Both the position numbers and the translations under genes were made by a program. DNA of 64,000 bases from Talpa occidentalis (Eukaryota; Chordata; Mammalia; Eulipotyphla; Talpidae): positions 40,736,210-40,800,209 of the forward strand of contig NW_023601104.1 in NCBI RefSeq assembly GCF_014898055.3, read 5' to 3'. Under the pieces are notes generated by a model. It saw only the letters and a list, made by a program, of their open reading frames with translations. It was not told where the DNA came from and made no database searches. Positions 35,591 to 49,675 of this stretch are shown in pieces; the stretch's first letter is position 1, and each line of letters begins with the position of its first letter.

Positions 35591-36084
35591 GATTCCTAGA
35601 GTCAACAATCCTCTCCTTTCTGCTTTAAATGCGGTTGTTCTATTGGCTGTCACCTTAGTCTACTTCTCTGCCCGCACTGTGATTGCAGGTACTACCTCTG
35701 TGCTGGCCACTGTGCCTGTAACCTTGATTTGCTCCAGACTTCTGGATACATCCAGCTCTTTTGGTCAAATGGCCACTGGGCAATCTAAACTGTATAAGCC
35801 TAACACCATCATCCCTTCATGACCCCACCTCCAGAGTCTTCTACCACTGTTTCTCTCCTTAGTTAATGGCAACACCTTTCTTCACAGCTTTGTGTAAAAG
35901 GCAAATTTTATTATTTTCATTTACTGCCCAAAATTCTTCAGATTTGGGATGGGACAAACCCACAGGCCAGGTGCTTTTAACTACCAATCCAGTCTCATCT
36001 CCTGGCATGTTTCTTATCAGCACTGACCTAGAAATACCAAGCTACTAAGCCCAAGAAAAATCATGTGTTATCACTCCTCTTGTC

Positions 36085-36345
36085 TTCATGCTTCCATGTA
36101 CCCTTCCCTTTGCTTGGAGTTTCCAACCTCACTATGACCTTCCCCTCATGGCCCCCTGGTCTCTCTGCTCTGAAGTCTTTCTGATCGTCCAGGCAAATTT
36201 TAGGTTTCTCCTCTTTGTACATTCCTCCAGAACAGCAATTATTTCTTTGCATTACAATGGCTGCTTCTTCTGGGATACTGTATTGAAGGCAAGAATTATG
36301 TCTCCTTTTCCTTCCTAATCCCAGGACTACACAAGGCATGATGAA
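36085..36345 (+). repeat. L2-like relic
   Basis: Contains CTTTGCTTGGAGTTTCC and TTGAAGGCAAGAATTATGTC, then CCCAGGACTACACAAGGC, fitting the L2 3' end. No coding potential. Confidence 0.55.
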
Positions 36346-37469
36346 TAGAAGATCCTCAAGTTTAGTGGCTACTTCCTATCTTTCTTACCCTTGCTCACTC
36401 ACTGTGATCACACTTAACCCCTAAGTAGTCTAGATGTTCCTTGAGCACCCCAGGCAAATGTCCACCTCTGGGTCTTTGTTCTTGAATATTCTTGCTCCGT
36501 GTGACCCTCATCACATCACTAGAGAGGTCTTTTCTTCAATCCTATATAAGATAGCACTCACACATAAACATCAAGAAGCTCAGGACTTCATCTGAATTAT
36601 TCAACAAATGAAATAAAAATATGATGCATGTATAAATAAATAAATGATGCCATTCATTACGTGGACATGACATGGTCTCTCTGCCTTTTATATCCCTCTG
36701 TCTGCTTTTATTTTCATCAAGTCATAAATCTGGTACACAAAAAGGATCGAGACACAAAACTCCAAGAACTATAAAGTTAAATAAAGCTGAGTAAGCAATA
36801 ATATTAAAACTTGAAAAAGAGCAACAGTTCAGTAAACATATATTAAATTTGTTTCAAAAATGTATTTATCTTCTAATTCATTTATTCAACAAATATTTGT
36901 ATCACAAATACCTGAATATTTTTTTTGAAAAATTAAAAGCTGTCTCTTACATTTGTATCACTGTTTATACTTTACAAAGTCCTTGCTGACATTCACTTCA
37001 ATATAGCCTCGTAAAAATCCTTTGAGATAGGCAGGTCTTATGACGAATGAGTTGGTTAGCAGATTAAGGATCACTGGTTTGTAAAAACTTTGAGCTAGGA
37101 ACGTATTTCATCATTTTATTGTTCATACAACTATGTACAAAATCCCATTATCAATCTATTTATTTCACCCCAGAGAGCTATAATACACACATTGTCCATC
37201 AGTACCAGTGCATTAATTCTCACTTCTGGTATTCCCAGTTTGCTCTTAACCTCAGTGTTAATATGAATAGTCTATTGTAGACTATACCAACTTTGAGACA
37301 GGTGAAGCGCCTTCTCTGTTTCTTCTATTTACATTAAGGTTCTACGTGTACTCTGGGGTTTCATAAATATTTAATAGTAAAGAGAAGAGTTACTAATGCA
37401 AGCATCTTGCCAGTCAGACAGTATTCAAGGCAACTACGACACTCAGTCTCTTACTTCCACCAGCCAGGC

Positions 37470-38700
37470 CTCTCAGTATTCAGAGTTGTATGTGGTCCTC
37501 TCCCCATGATGGACTTGACTGTAACCAGGAAGATGTGGTAGAAGCTATGCTTTGTGACTTCCTATCAGAAGCAGCTATCAGAAGCAGCTTTGCAATCTCT
37601 CCCTTGAAATACTTACCCTGGGGGCAGGCAGCTGCCTTGTAAGCTGCTTTACCACCCTTACACCACCATGCTGAAAGGGAGCCCCACAGGCCCAATGGAA
37701 ACAGAAGCATCAGGTCAACCTGCAGTTCTTTCAGGCACCCCAACCCAAGCACTATCATGTGATGGAGAAGAAAGATGTCACACCCAGCCAAACTATCAGA
37801 TAATTTCAGTCCTGCTGGCATCTGACTCTAAACAGGAGAGAAGCTGAGAAAGAACTTCACTGCTGAGCCTACTCAACTCACAGAATTTTAAGAGATGACA
37901 ATAAAGTGCCGCTTTGAAGCATCTATGATTGGGGTGGCTTGTTAAGCAGCGGCTAGCTATACCTTATAATTTTATGGAATCTTTGCTTGTCCCCTGATAA
38001 AAAAGAATCTAGTTTTTGGACCAGGATCTCCATGCTGTAGAATCTTGTGGGAACAACAAACAGAAAATTCCTCATTGGTCCCTGGTAGTGAGAAGGAGCA
38101 AGGGGATGCCATCTGTGGCTTCCCATACCCAGGTATCCTTCCTACAGAGGGCACAGGGCCATAGAGTTCTCTGAGTTAAAGCATGTACTGCATCCAGAAA
38201 GATAACACCCCATTTTTGGAAGGTAGGTCCTGTAGTTGTCACTTCAACTTCAATAGACCATTCCAGCACTTTATGAAGTTGGCTGTTTCCAGAAGTTGAC
38301 ATCTAATTCAACATGGTCATAGGCCACTCCTGTACCTCCTTTGTTATGAAATAAATCCCCTATTGAATGCAATGTTGTATGGAATTTTATGTATGTGAAT
38401 CAGGTTTTCCAAAAGACCATAAACAGTATTTCTGGGTGAGGTTACAAAGGCAGATGGACAAACCTATGCCTGGAATGGGTATCTGTTTCTGTAACAATGA
38501 GCCACTGACCCTTCTAGGATGAAAGGAGGCTATGGAGTTGATTTTCCTCCAAATGGCTGGGGAGGCACCTGGGAAATAGTAATATATTGAGAGTCTGCAT
38601 TGACCTGTGTTACTGGGTGGTTGGAATTAGAAGCAGCAGTGGCTCTACAAGACTTGCTGAGTGAGAATCTGTCCTACAATGATCCTCAGCTCCAGTCAGA
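37470..38700 (-). mobile_element. Possible ERV-L-like internal relic
   Basis: The minus strand holds short coding-looking frames, for example 38072-38302 and 37480-37821, with many interruptions. The GGAAGGTAGGTCCTGTAGTT region and neighbouring text resemble, from memory, antisense ERV-L internal sequence. No catalytic motif is visible and no LTRs were recognised. Confidence 0.35.
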
Positions 38701-39540
38701 CTCATCTTTAATTTGCAGATGCAGTGTTAACTACATTGTGTTTAACATAATGGTGTTTAGACATGTAGAAACATAAAATGCTGCTTAAAGTCTCTATGTT
38801 ACTGCTCTTAGTCCAACTGTAGAAAAATACAAGTTAAAAGGGAACAAAATTTCAAATCAATAAAACTTTAATGGTTTTAATTTAATATAATACATGATGT
38901 TTTGCTGAAGCTAAACCACCAATTTTGAATTGAATGGATGAAAAATACATGCAGTGTTGGGTTGTATTTATCAACTTGATTCTTCTGAGTTTGGACATGA
39001 TTTTCATTGTTATTTTTCTTTTGTTCAAAAACAAATTTGTACTGAATTTTTAATCTACTCATTTGATGGGCCAATCAATTTACTGTGCATCAACAGTACA
39101 TTATTGAAAGCAATGTTTTTAATGAAACATTCTTTATTACATAATTACTACTATACCTATTGCTAATCAACTGTGATTAAATAATTTATCAAAAGATGAG
39201 CTCTATTCAGTATAATCATCTGAATGGTGAATATGGTATTAATCATACATAAAGTTTACATGCTTATAACATCTAACTTGTGATGATTCCACTTTCCCAT
39301 AATTGTTTTCAATTCAAATTACCTGATAACTTCTGACCTTCATTTAGTACTAATTTTGCCCAAAAACCAAAGGAAGGCATTGTAGTCTTGAGGCAGTATT
39401 TGCTTATTACACATAAACAAATGGAAGCTAAACAAAGCATAAAAGGAAGATATAAAAAATAAAAAGAGAAAAACAAACTAAATACTAAAATGACAATAAG
39501 CACTATTCTCAGTAATTACCACAGATAGCACAGAAATACA

Positions 39541-41200
39541 AATGAGCACAAGAAATTCTACAATACATTACATCAACAAAAGTAAAAAACATTATAATAT
39601 TAATAGATGCAGAGAAAACATTTAACAAGATTCAGCATCGATTTATAATTTTAAAAAATAACCTCTTGACAATATGGGAGAGGAACCTACCTCAACATAA
39701 TAAAACCGATATATTACAACATACAAACAGTATAATAATTAACAGTAAAAAACTAAAAGCTTTCCTTTAAGAGCAGGAATAAGATGAGGAAGCCCACTGT
39801 TGCCACACTGATTTATTTTGCTATTAGAGGCTTTACCTAGCACAATCAGACAACAATAGAAAATAAATGGAATACAGTTTAGAAAAGAAGAAGTAAAAAA
39901 CCCAAAAGATTCCACCAAAAAGCTATTGGAAACAAACGAATACAGCAAAGTGGCAGGTTACAAAATTAACATACCAAAATATGTTGCATTTTTATATACA
40001 AATAATGAACAAAAAGAAAAAGAAATTAAGAAATTAATGCCATGTATGACCACATCAAAAAGAATTCAATACTTAGGAATTAACATGACCAAGGAGGAAA
40101 GGACTTATACAATGAAAACTGCAGGATTCTACTAAGAGAACTACATCATACCATAAAGAAATTGAAAAACATGAATAGGGAGAAACAATATAGTAGAAAT
40201 AATTATTCTACCAAAAGCAACATATAAATATAATGCAATCCCCATTAAAATACCAATGATACTCTTCAAAGAAACTGAATAAAAAATTTTAAAATTTATA
40301 TGAAACCATAAAAGACATAAAATAACTAAAGAAATATTGAGAAAAAATGAAATGGTGGCATCAACTTACCTGACTCTAAACTATACTATAAAGCAACCAT
40401 AATAGAAACAATATTTTTATAAGAATAAAAGTAGACACATGGGTTAATGGAACAAAATTGAAAGCTCAGAAATAAGTCCACACACCTATCAATACTTAAT
40501 TTATCATAAAGTTCTCATAGCCATACAAAAGGAAATAAGGGTTTCTTTAACAAATAGTGCTGAAAAAAATCTATTGCCACATGTAAGAGAGAAGTTGGAT
40601 CACTCTAACTCTGCACATATGTCTATGCACAAAAATAAATTCTAAATGTATTCAAGACTTAGGTATAATATCTGCAATAATAGAATATATAGAAGAAAAA
40701 ATTGGTGATGCATTTCATGACATCAAAAATAAGTCAATAAAGATTTTTTGAGACTTGACCCCTACAGCAAGGGAAATAAAAGCAAAAATAAACAATTGGG
40801 ATCACTTCCAATTAAAAAGATCTTATAGAGAAAAAAATACAAGCAAATTAAAATGATATCCTACTGAATGGGAGGAAATAGTTACACATCACAAAACCAA
40901 TAAGATGTTAATATCCAAGATAAACAAAGAATGTATTCACTTTAATAATTTTTAAAAATTGTTATTATGATTGTGATTATTATTATTATTATTGGGCAGC
41001 ATGTCTGAATAATTCACCAAAGCTGATATCCAAAAGGCCAACAGACCCATGGGAAGACGTTCATCACTGTTTTTAATTAAGGGAGATGCAGGTCAAAACC
41101 ACAATAAGGTATCATCTCACACTAGTGAGAATGGTATATATTAAAAATACCCCCAACAACAAGTGCTGGAGAGGAAGCTAAGAGAGTATTCTTATTCATA
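39541..41200 (+). mobile_element. LINE-1 ORF2 fragment (reverse transcriptase region onward)
   Basis: This is a diverged L1 ORF2 in sense orientation. The + strand at 39926-40135 reads SKVAGYKINIPKYVAFLYTNNEQ and SKRIQYLGINMTKE, classic L1 RT-domain phrases. Upstream AATAGATGCAGAGAAAAC and downstream GTCAAAACCACAATAAGG also fit. Many stops are present. Confidence 0.88.
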
Positions 41201-41430
41201 ATTCAAGACTCATTTTCCCATGGAAAAATCGGGATTCCATAGATCTACGACTATGCAGCCTATTTCTGTTTCGATGCTGCTCTTTATTTACTTCACGTTA
41301 TTTATAATATTTAACAATTGCTTTTCTTTAAGTTTATAATAAAGCATTTCCAGATAGTCATTTTGCTTTCTTCACAACACCAAATTATTTCTTACATCTA
41401 TTTAAATGTTGTGTATTTGGGTGCATTTTT

Positions 41431-41698
41431 TTTTAATATTTATTTATTTATACAAGCACTGGGTACAGTCAGAAGCACGGGAGGGTGAGAGAATTCACCA
41501 GAGCCAGGGAGGGGAGCAGAGCAGGCAAAAGGACAGAAGTACACTGCTGAGGGGAGCAGCGGGCAGCAGGAGAGGTCTGCGCGCCATGTGGGACCCTCCT
41601 CCGGTGGCCGGGGAGCAGCCGGGGATCGAACCAGCACTCCAGAGGCTGCAGGCAGCTTCGCAACCCAGCGCTCAACTGCTGTGCCAACGGGGAGACCC
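41431..41698 (-). mobile_element. tRNA-derived SINE
   Basis: A minus-strand copy with poly(T) at the left and the head at the right (GCCAACGGGGAGACCC). TGGGTGCATTTTT-like sequence flanks both ends (about 41418-41430 and 41699-41713). Confidence 0.92.
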
Positions 41699-41714
41699 TG
41701 GGTGCATATTTTTT

Positions 41715-44399
41715 GACATGTATTTTGATATCAACTCTTAAAGAATGGTAATAAAAAAGACATATTTGAAAGTTTTTAGTGACTGTTAAAAATAATAGTA
41801 TAAGAGTAACTGAATCTGGTACAGAAATTCTCATAAAACAAAAGTAGACAACATTGAAACAGTTGATGTCCTTAAAAGCTTAAGTGACGCCACCTTGTGG
41901 CAGGAGTAAAAACAATTTATAAACCTTTCGAGTCACCACTGAAATTATGCAATCTTGTATTTGGTGACAATCATATTACGAAAGTTGGTCACTCGTAATA
42001 TGGGTTTTTAATTTTTTTACAATGTCATTTGTGTTTTTCATAATTTATGCTGTCCAAATGCATGTTTTGAGCTATTATTCTATCGAAAATACATTTTTAA
42101 CTCTCACGTAAACATGAAGACACATAAAAATTCCAGACACTTTATAAATATGATAATTATGTTTTTTAATGGTCTCTGATACTATTATAATTTCCAAACA
42201 AGCCTTGAAAGTGTCTTTAAAATAATGATAGCTTTATCTTTGTAAAAAAACAATTCAAAAAAGGGACAAAAACTTAAGAAAATGTGGAATACTCTCATTG
42301 TCACTGACAAAAAGCTCATAAGTTCTTTGCTTTCCAATTTTTCAATTATTATTATTTTTCAATTATTATTAAGCCAATGTATTACCTTGTTAATTTCAAA
42401 GCAGCATAATGCAGCCTGGTCATTAAGTTAATTGTTACTAAATTACAGTTTTTTAATTACCTAGGGGGAAATCTCATTATTGACTAACTCAGAATGTAAT
42501 ATCTCAGCTGATAGGAATAGGGTAATTACCTGTTTTTCTTCTATTCTTGTAATTTCCAAATATTTAATTAATAAAAATATATTAATTTTATGATGAAAAA
42601 TGAAATTTGCAGAAAATAACATTCATGTTAAAAGAGAAATAACAACACTAGCTATTTAGTGTACAAAATACAATATATAATGAAAAGAAATTAATATAGT
42701 GCTTTATCCTGGTAGTAAGGAAAGTATGTGAGGCTGAGGTATCTTTCCTACCACAACATAAAACTATGTCAGAAAAATATTAATATTGGAAATGAACATA
42801 ACCTGCTTCAGAATTGTGCTTCCTCATGGGTTGAGTTGAGTTAATAACTGCAACATTAGTTGCTTTGTATTTTGTTTTTCTGGTTATACCTCACTCATTA
42901 AGTTTGCAAGATAGCCCCCAAACCCATCTCTTCTTTATCTGCTCTTATTGGTACTTTCATTAAGAGAGTAAATTCTACTTTGTATTTTCCCAGTTCATTA
43001 ACATGTTTTCTTTTCACTTAAGAAAAACCAGGAGTTGTTTTCCAAATGGCTTTGGGGTTTGCTGGTGGTTGGAGCAAACTCATGACTGAGTAATTGATCC
43101 TGAGACTAGTCAAGAAAGTGAATGATCTTAGTAAACAGCTAGAGGTGAACAGCCCATCCGTGACAAACTTAAGTTATATAAGCTGGGATGAGATTCAGAT
43201 TTAAACCAAATAAATGCCAATATATATTGTCTTTTAATGCCCATCAAAATCACTCCTTCCCCTGCTTACTATAATACTTTAAAAGCCAAATTCCTGTTAA
43301 AAAATTTGCTTGCTGAGACTCAGGATGTTAAATGCCTTGGGAGAGAGAGTGCTCCCCACTAAGCACTAACAAACCAGCAGGAACCCACCTCCCAACAGAA
43401 GCCTCTCTGACAATGGATTTTACCTGCATCCAAGGCTTCGACATCTCTCTCCTCTGGACAGTGCTGACTACTGTCCTCCTGTGGATTATTTTTTTCCTTA
43501 GAGATAAAATGCTGGAGTCAGTAGGCACCTATTCATTTTCCTTGCAGCAATGGGAGGATTGTGTCTTCTCCCTAAGTGCATTAATTAAATTAGACAAACT
43601 TTCACAATCTCTCACTATCAGCCTACAGTCCACCTTCTCAATCCATAAGAAGGCTTATCACACTGAGAAAAATGGTACCAGCTGCAGTGCCCAGAGGGTG
43701 CCCCTCCAATATGTTAGCACTGGAGACAACTGGCTATTAAAGCAGCTAATAGAATCAACTCTATCCAAGCCTCAATTCTTCCTCCCAGCATAAAGCTGTT
43801 CTTCCCATACCCAAACTTTGTCCTCTCCATTAGAAACAGGTTAGAAAAAGGAATTTCTGATGTAAAGGCTGCAAACAAAATTATCAGGAATATATTCATA
43901 TGAATAAAAGTAAAAGATTTCTGAATGTCCAAAATAGCTTTAATTCAAAGACCAATAATAAATTGTTTTTTTAAAAGTGTATGAGTTGTATCATAGTCTA
44001 ATGTTAACATGTCTAATTTATAAAGAACTTATATAAGTGATAAGAAAAACACTAGCCTGGCAGATAGGCAGAAATCAGATATAAAAATTATATACATTTG
44101 TATAAATTACTAATGAATATTTGAAAAATCAAAACATGCTTTAAATTTTAATGTGTATGAGCTCTGTCATCCATATCAAAAATTAAAGATTTTTTTTAAA
44201 AAACTCATGACTCAATGACGATGAAATTGGAAACTTAGATTTATTGCTGCTGTGATTACAAACTGATACCTTGCAAAAGTGGATTATTTAGTAATAGGTA
44301 TCAAGATGTTTTAAAATGATCACCCCTCTTGTTCCAATAATTGGTCACCTATCTTTACATGAGCTACACGAACAGGTATTTTATAAACAAAGGTGACCA
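41715..44399. other. AT-rich DNA, no gene seen
   Basis: Very AT-rich. The 153-codon frame at 43332-43793 has a hydrophobic stretch near its middle but no homology I recognise and no splice-supported V structure. Confidence 0.45.
41887..41900 (-). promoter_or_regulatory. Candidate CTCF site
   Basis: The minus strand reads CCACAAGGTGGCGT, 12 of 14 core positions, preceded by TG. Confidence 0.4.
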
Positions 44400-44770
44400 T
44401 TAAATGTTACTTATACTTCAAATAATTGGAAATAATCTAAATATCCAATATAGGAGAAAAAGTTAAGAAAATTAAGGAACATTGACACAATAGAGTACTA
44501 TATTGCCATCAAAAAATAGAATTTGATAAGCTTTAAATCATTTGGGAGAAAATATCTTGCTCTAATATAAATGAAACGCTGAAAATTGAATAGGTAATAG
44601 AAACTCAACAATGTGAGAAAATATATTTAAGACTGAGAGGAAGTATAATAACAGTTATTATCTTTGGGTAGTGGAATCATAGATGATTTCCTTCTTCTTT
44701 ATAATTATATATAATTCACAATTTTTCCTTCAATGAGTTCATATAATGAGAAAGATCATCAAATAAAAAC
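44400..44770 (+). mobile_element. Old LINE-1 3' fragment
   Basis: Contains AATCTAAATATCCAATATAG, ATAGAGTACTATATTGCC and TCTTTGGGTAGTGGAATCAT, typical of ancient L1 3' ends. Confidence 0.55.
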
Positions 44771-47334
44771 ATCTTTTAAAACTAGGTTATTTTCCCTGAA
44801 AAGTGGGTTATCTAATATAAATAAGTTTGTCTGAATCTCATTAGAACACACATTCACATACTCTACCGCTGGAGTAAGAAATTCTGAAAATCGACTACCT
44901 GTGTGTGAATTAGAACTACCTTTTGTCTGAATTTGATTATTTCAAGCTTCAAGTGAAGCTCTATTATTTTGATTCAACAACATACACTACAAATACAATC
45001 TGTTTGATGAAGCATTTTTATTGCAAAGTAAAGTGATGCTTTGTGTCTCAAGACCAGGAGGAGGACACCTTACTGCAGGTGACAGAGGGAGGAATCTTAA
45101 TTGACCACAGAATCATGTCTGGTCACAGTCCTGAGAAAATTGAATTGAAGTCAACCATTTTAACCCCTAGTTAAGCACCTTGGAGCTTAAGCACACGGGT
45201 TCCAAGCAAGTCTGTACTCTGCTGGCTCGTGAGGACTGGGAAGAAGGGAGTTTAAAGATGCGTAAACAAAGAGCCATAAACATTCACCTTAGACTCCTGC
45301 CTCCCTAAAAAATGACCAGAAAGAGCAGAATCACTTTACCAATAATTCCCAAACCAAACAGACTGGTGGCAAACATGCCAGGGGACAAAGCTAGGGCAGT
45401 TGAATGCTGATGCGCCCCCAGAGCAGGAAGAACCAGAGGTGGTACAAGGTGCTCCTGTGGGAATAAAAATCATCCAAAAATCTGCAAACAACAACCACCA
45501 CTATGACAACCAAGAAGTTTCTTTCCCTAGCCAGAGGGCGAGTGAGAAGGGGCACACAGCAGAACTTGCCTGCTTGCCTTGCTCCTCTAGACTTAACTCT
45601 GAGATAGTGTCACCCTCTGGCCTCAGCTCCCCAGAACTGACTGGAGCAGAGCACTGAAGACTCCAAGTCATCCAGCTCTGATCCTCACCGACCCCCACCC
45701 AGTCTGGGGCGCTCCGGCCTGGTTGGCCCCTGGAGGCACCTGGAAGACTGGTCTTAGGGACCCAGGAGCACCAGCACCGCGTGAAGTCATAGCTCTCCCG
45801 TGCAGAATTTTGAACATTCTGCAAGCACTTTGGAACTTTAAAATATTTCCTTGGTCCCTGAGCTGTCTCACAACTTTAATATTTATACTGTGACAAAGTG
45901 AAAATGCTCATTAGTGTTGAGCCAAAGCAATGCTGTTCTCTCTCTTCATCCCAATGAACTGATTTAACATTTGCAGCACAGAGCTGAAGAGGCTGAGGCC
46001 CAAGGGGTCTTATTTGCCTTGCCAAAGTGGATCTCGGGTGGAAATAAATTTGAAAAGAAATAGCGGGAGACACTGCAAGAAAGTTGTTCTTAGGTCTGCC
46101 CGTCAGAGAGCAAGATGCAAACATGAGACTTCTGACACTGCCATACCCTGCTGCAGCCCAGAGCCACCCATGGCGCCCAGAGGCACGCCATGAGCTCACT
46201 CCGCAACCAGACACAGAGAGTGAGATCTCTTCCCAATTCCTACTTCCTTGACAGGTCAGGTCCCCCAAAGACTGCATTTTATGATCTGCAGTCCCTCCAG
46301 CTGTGGGAACACCTCCCATGTGAGTGGGTATCCCCAGGGAGGTAGCTCTGGGTTCCACTTAGAATCCATCCATCCAGAGCTCATCCTCCTTTCGGAGACC
46401 TTTGAGCTCTCACCTCCCTGGCTCAGCCAGCATCTTCCTGGGAGCACACCACTGGGGGGGCCCTTTATCATTGTGGGTGTATCCAGCATTCCAATGGATC
46501 TGGCTCCTTCTGAAATATACACCAGGAAACAAGCCAATAACCTCATGGAGATTTTTGAGGACTAAGAATATAAAAGCTTCTTCTACAGAAGGGAACTCTC
46601 CTCCACAGGTCCTCTGCTCCCTTCTTCTGAGCTCTGATGACAGCTCCCACCAAGACTCCCACTGGGAGGAGGGGTCGTTGCTCCTCCATAATTCGAAGAC
46701 CTGGCCAGAGGGCCTGTCCTGCTGCTCCACTTCCACATTTTCTCTAACATCAAAACTCGAGCGTGATTTGCATTTGAACTGCTATGGAATTCCTCATTCA
46801 AGGTCAGGACTGGCCTAACCTATAGGTTAGTAGATTTGACACACAAAAACATCCTCCACTGTAAGAAGTGTACCCACACCAACATGCTGTGACAGCTGAA
46901 CTCAGAGGTGCCCATTCGCTGAACACCATGGCTGGAGTTCAGCCATGGAAGGCTCAAGTTACTCTGCAAATATGGTACTTGGAGAAAAATATATGGGAGT
47001 TTTCTCACCTATTAGTGCCCCAGTATTGTTAGACTAGCAGATTAAAAATTCAGATTAATAATATCAGAATATCAATAAGTGAAGACTGACTTTACATAGT
47101 GTAGTTTTAATTTGTGAAAATGTAACATTAAAAAGTGGTACCAAAGTATAGATTCAAGGTCATTTTGAATCAATAAACGTCTGACAGATCCTTGATATAT
47201 TATCAGTGGCAATCAGCCTGAGGATATAGCTTACTCTGTGAGATTAGTATCAAGGGGAGCCCTCCCCTGCTGCCCATGTCAAAAGGAGAACATGAGCACA
47301 ACTCCCCCACGTGTGGGAGAAAGAGCAGAAAATC

Positions 47335-47475
47335 CTGGTCTTGAGTCTGTCTCCACTTCCAGCTTCATGGCCTTCGTCAAGCCATCCAGCAACGTGAGCT
47401 TCCATTTCCCCATCTTTAACACCGGGCTGTGGAAAACAAAACTGGATGTGAAATTCTTGTTTCATAATTCACCTT
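47335..47475 (+). repeat. MIR-like relic
   Basis: Contains CTTCGTCAAGCCA, GAGCTTCCATTTCCCCATC, a decayed MIR core. Confidence 0.5.
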
Positions 47476-48224
47476 GAAGATTCTCCCTGCCTTCTCCACT
47501 CACACCCATCAGGGAGGAGCAGGCTGATGGTGCCACCCCAGGGCTCTCAGCAGATCTATTCCTGAGCCATTGGCAGCTCTGAATTTTGGACAGGCATGGT
47601 GCACCCACGCTTAGTTCCTTGCTCACCTGTCTGCTCGTGCTTGTTCATGAGGTCAATGGTATGGTCACCTCCTGAGAGGGGCGGGATAACCTACTGGTGC
47701 TTCTACATGAGTCCACTGTCTGTCAGCCTAGCAGATCAGAACCATCTTGTTGAATCACACTGGAAGTTTCAAGAGGGCAGTTTCATTTAAAGGATGAAAA
47801 TAGTACCCAGTAGAGAACCACACTCAAATAGGGGCTAAATCATCAATACCATGATCGCCATGTCATATTAAAGGAGAGACCTCCCTCTCTCATTGAATCA
47901 CTAACACCATATTCTTTAAAAACAGAATCCAAAGCCCAAAAAGGAATTGAGGTGCACTCCCTAGGACTAAACTCCTTTTGACAAGCAGGGTGTTTCAGAG
48001 GCCTTTCAATCCTGGGAAGATGCTTCTTCGTGGCTCCCTTCATGTCTTTACACAGGAGAAATCAAATTAGGTTGAGTACCTAGAATCAGTTCCAGAAGAA
48101 ATCAAATTACAGAGGGCAGGCAGCATGCTATCCAAGCAAACTGCATAAAATGAGGGAAGGATGGGCCTCCTAGCAGGACCTTTGCCTTCTAGATACATGG
48201 GATTGATATCCAACCCACCACATG

Positions 48225-48310
48225 GTTTAGTTGTTACGTTTTACAAACAAGGAAACTGAGGCCCAGAGAGGGCTTGCCTAGGACCCAAAGCAGAAGAGAA
48301 GTTTGGGGGC
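48225..48310 (-). repeat. MIR-like relic
   Basis: ACAAACAAGGAAACTGAGGC followed by CAGAGAGGGCTTGCC is the MIR core read in reverse. Confidence 0.65.
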
Positions 48311-49474
48311 GAGAATTACTTATGCAAGACTTGGACATCAACTAGACAATCAGATTTTCTGTCAGTGGAAACAGGAAAACTATGTGACCCCCACCCAGCC
48401 TGTAAAGTCCCCAGTTATGTACCAACAGATGGTGAAACAATCTAAGACTGCCAAGTGCACTGGAAAGTCAACAGGAAAAAGTCTCCCATTTCCAAAACCC
48501 CCATCTTCATAAAACTCCCTCCCATCAAAGATTGTCTTATGTCCTTCTCTCCAACAAACCCTCTGCCAGAAGTGTCAGTGGTTGACATGCTTCCTGCAGG
48601 AAGTTCAGGACCAGCAGGCATGGGCAAGCAATCGTGGACAGCCATTGTCCTTTGCACAGGGCTTAACTCAACTTCTGACTGAAGTCCACTGTGCTTGCAT
48701 GCGAGGCCATTTTTTTTTTTTTTTCCCTCACTCTAGCTCTACCTGATGTTGCTGTCTGAGCTGTAACTTCCATGGCATCTCTTTACCTCACAAACATTCA
48801 CGTCAGTTCTTCTGACTTGTCCCGAAACCAGAGCTCATCATCAGTGGCAAGTTCCCTTCCACCCTCCAAAGCCAGGGTATAGCTGAGGCTGAGGCATCTG
48901 GGGATCTCAGCCAAGTTTGTCACATTTCCCCTGGTGGGAATGAAATCCCCTGGGCTAGAGCCAGTGGGGCCCACCTTGCCCCTGTGGAAGAGGGAAAGGA
49001 GGAAGTGGTGTGGGTCAAGGTCACTCTGCCGTTCACTCCTGTCCCACCTGTCAGAGGATAAAGGGCAGCAATGGGTCTGGCTGTGTGATTCTCCCCCATC
49101 CTTCTCCTTGGGGGCTCAGCGGTCCCCTGAAAACGGACTCAGCTAAGGAACTGCTGTGATACTGGCTGTTGCAACCTAGTGGACACTCTGAGTGACAGCT
49201 GGCCGCTGAGGACTACAAGAGTGATAGTGCTGTTCCCTGCATCCTGCCGAGCCCAGGATGCAGCCCCACCTTGCGTCCCAGCTCCTGCTGGAACTTGAAA
49301 CTGTTGACACTTGGCAGGGTCTTGGGAATGGAGCACTAGGGCCACCAGACACTATTCAGGAGTCACCCACCTGAAAGCAATTCCTCAGTCCTTCAACAAA
49401 GACAAGGGCGAGTTGAGGAGAGAGGGAGGGTATTGCCCAACCTTTCCTCTCTGCTCTCCATGCTCATCCAGTTT

Positions 49475-49675
49475 GCCAGAATCTCAGTTCTAGATTCAAA
49501 TTCTGTCTCTCCCTGACACTAACTCTAAAACTTCAGGAAAGTTACTTAGCCACCAGGGTCCCCTCAGTCATCAAATAGGAATATAACACATACCCCCTTA
49601 GTAGCTAGAGTTAAGTCAGTGTCTCTGTGAAGTGGAAAGCGCAGAGTTGGTGCTCGGTCACAGTGAAATGCCCCT
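49475..49675 (+). repeat. MIR-type ancient SINE
   Basis: Contains TTCAGGAAAGTTACTTAGCC, CTCAGTCATCAAATAGGAAT and GCAGAGTTGGTGCTCGG in MIR order. Confidence 0.65.

Noticed and set aside
35670..35710. TACTACCTCTGTGCTGG reads YYLCAG, like the end of a V segment.
   Set aside because: No upstream FR2 Trp or first Cys in frame, and no RSS follows.
39520..39540. The minus strand reads TATTTCTGTGCT (YFCA).
   Set aside because: It borders an L1 fragment, lacks an EDSAV-type motif upstream on that strand and has no RSS.
43332..43793. 153-codon open frame with a hydrophobic segment.
   Set aside because: No recognisable family, no splice structure, and AT-rich context in which such frames can arise by chance.
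45876..46818. Several overlapping frames of 96-160 codons on both strands.
   Set aside because: Overlap on opposite strands in GC-richer DNA suggests chance openness; no domain recognised.
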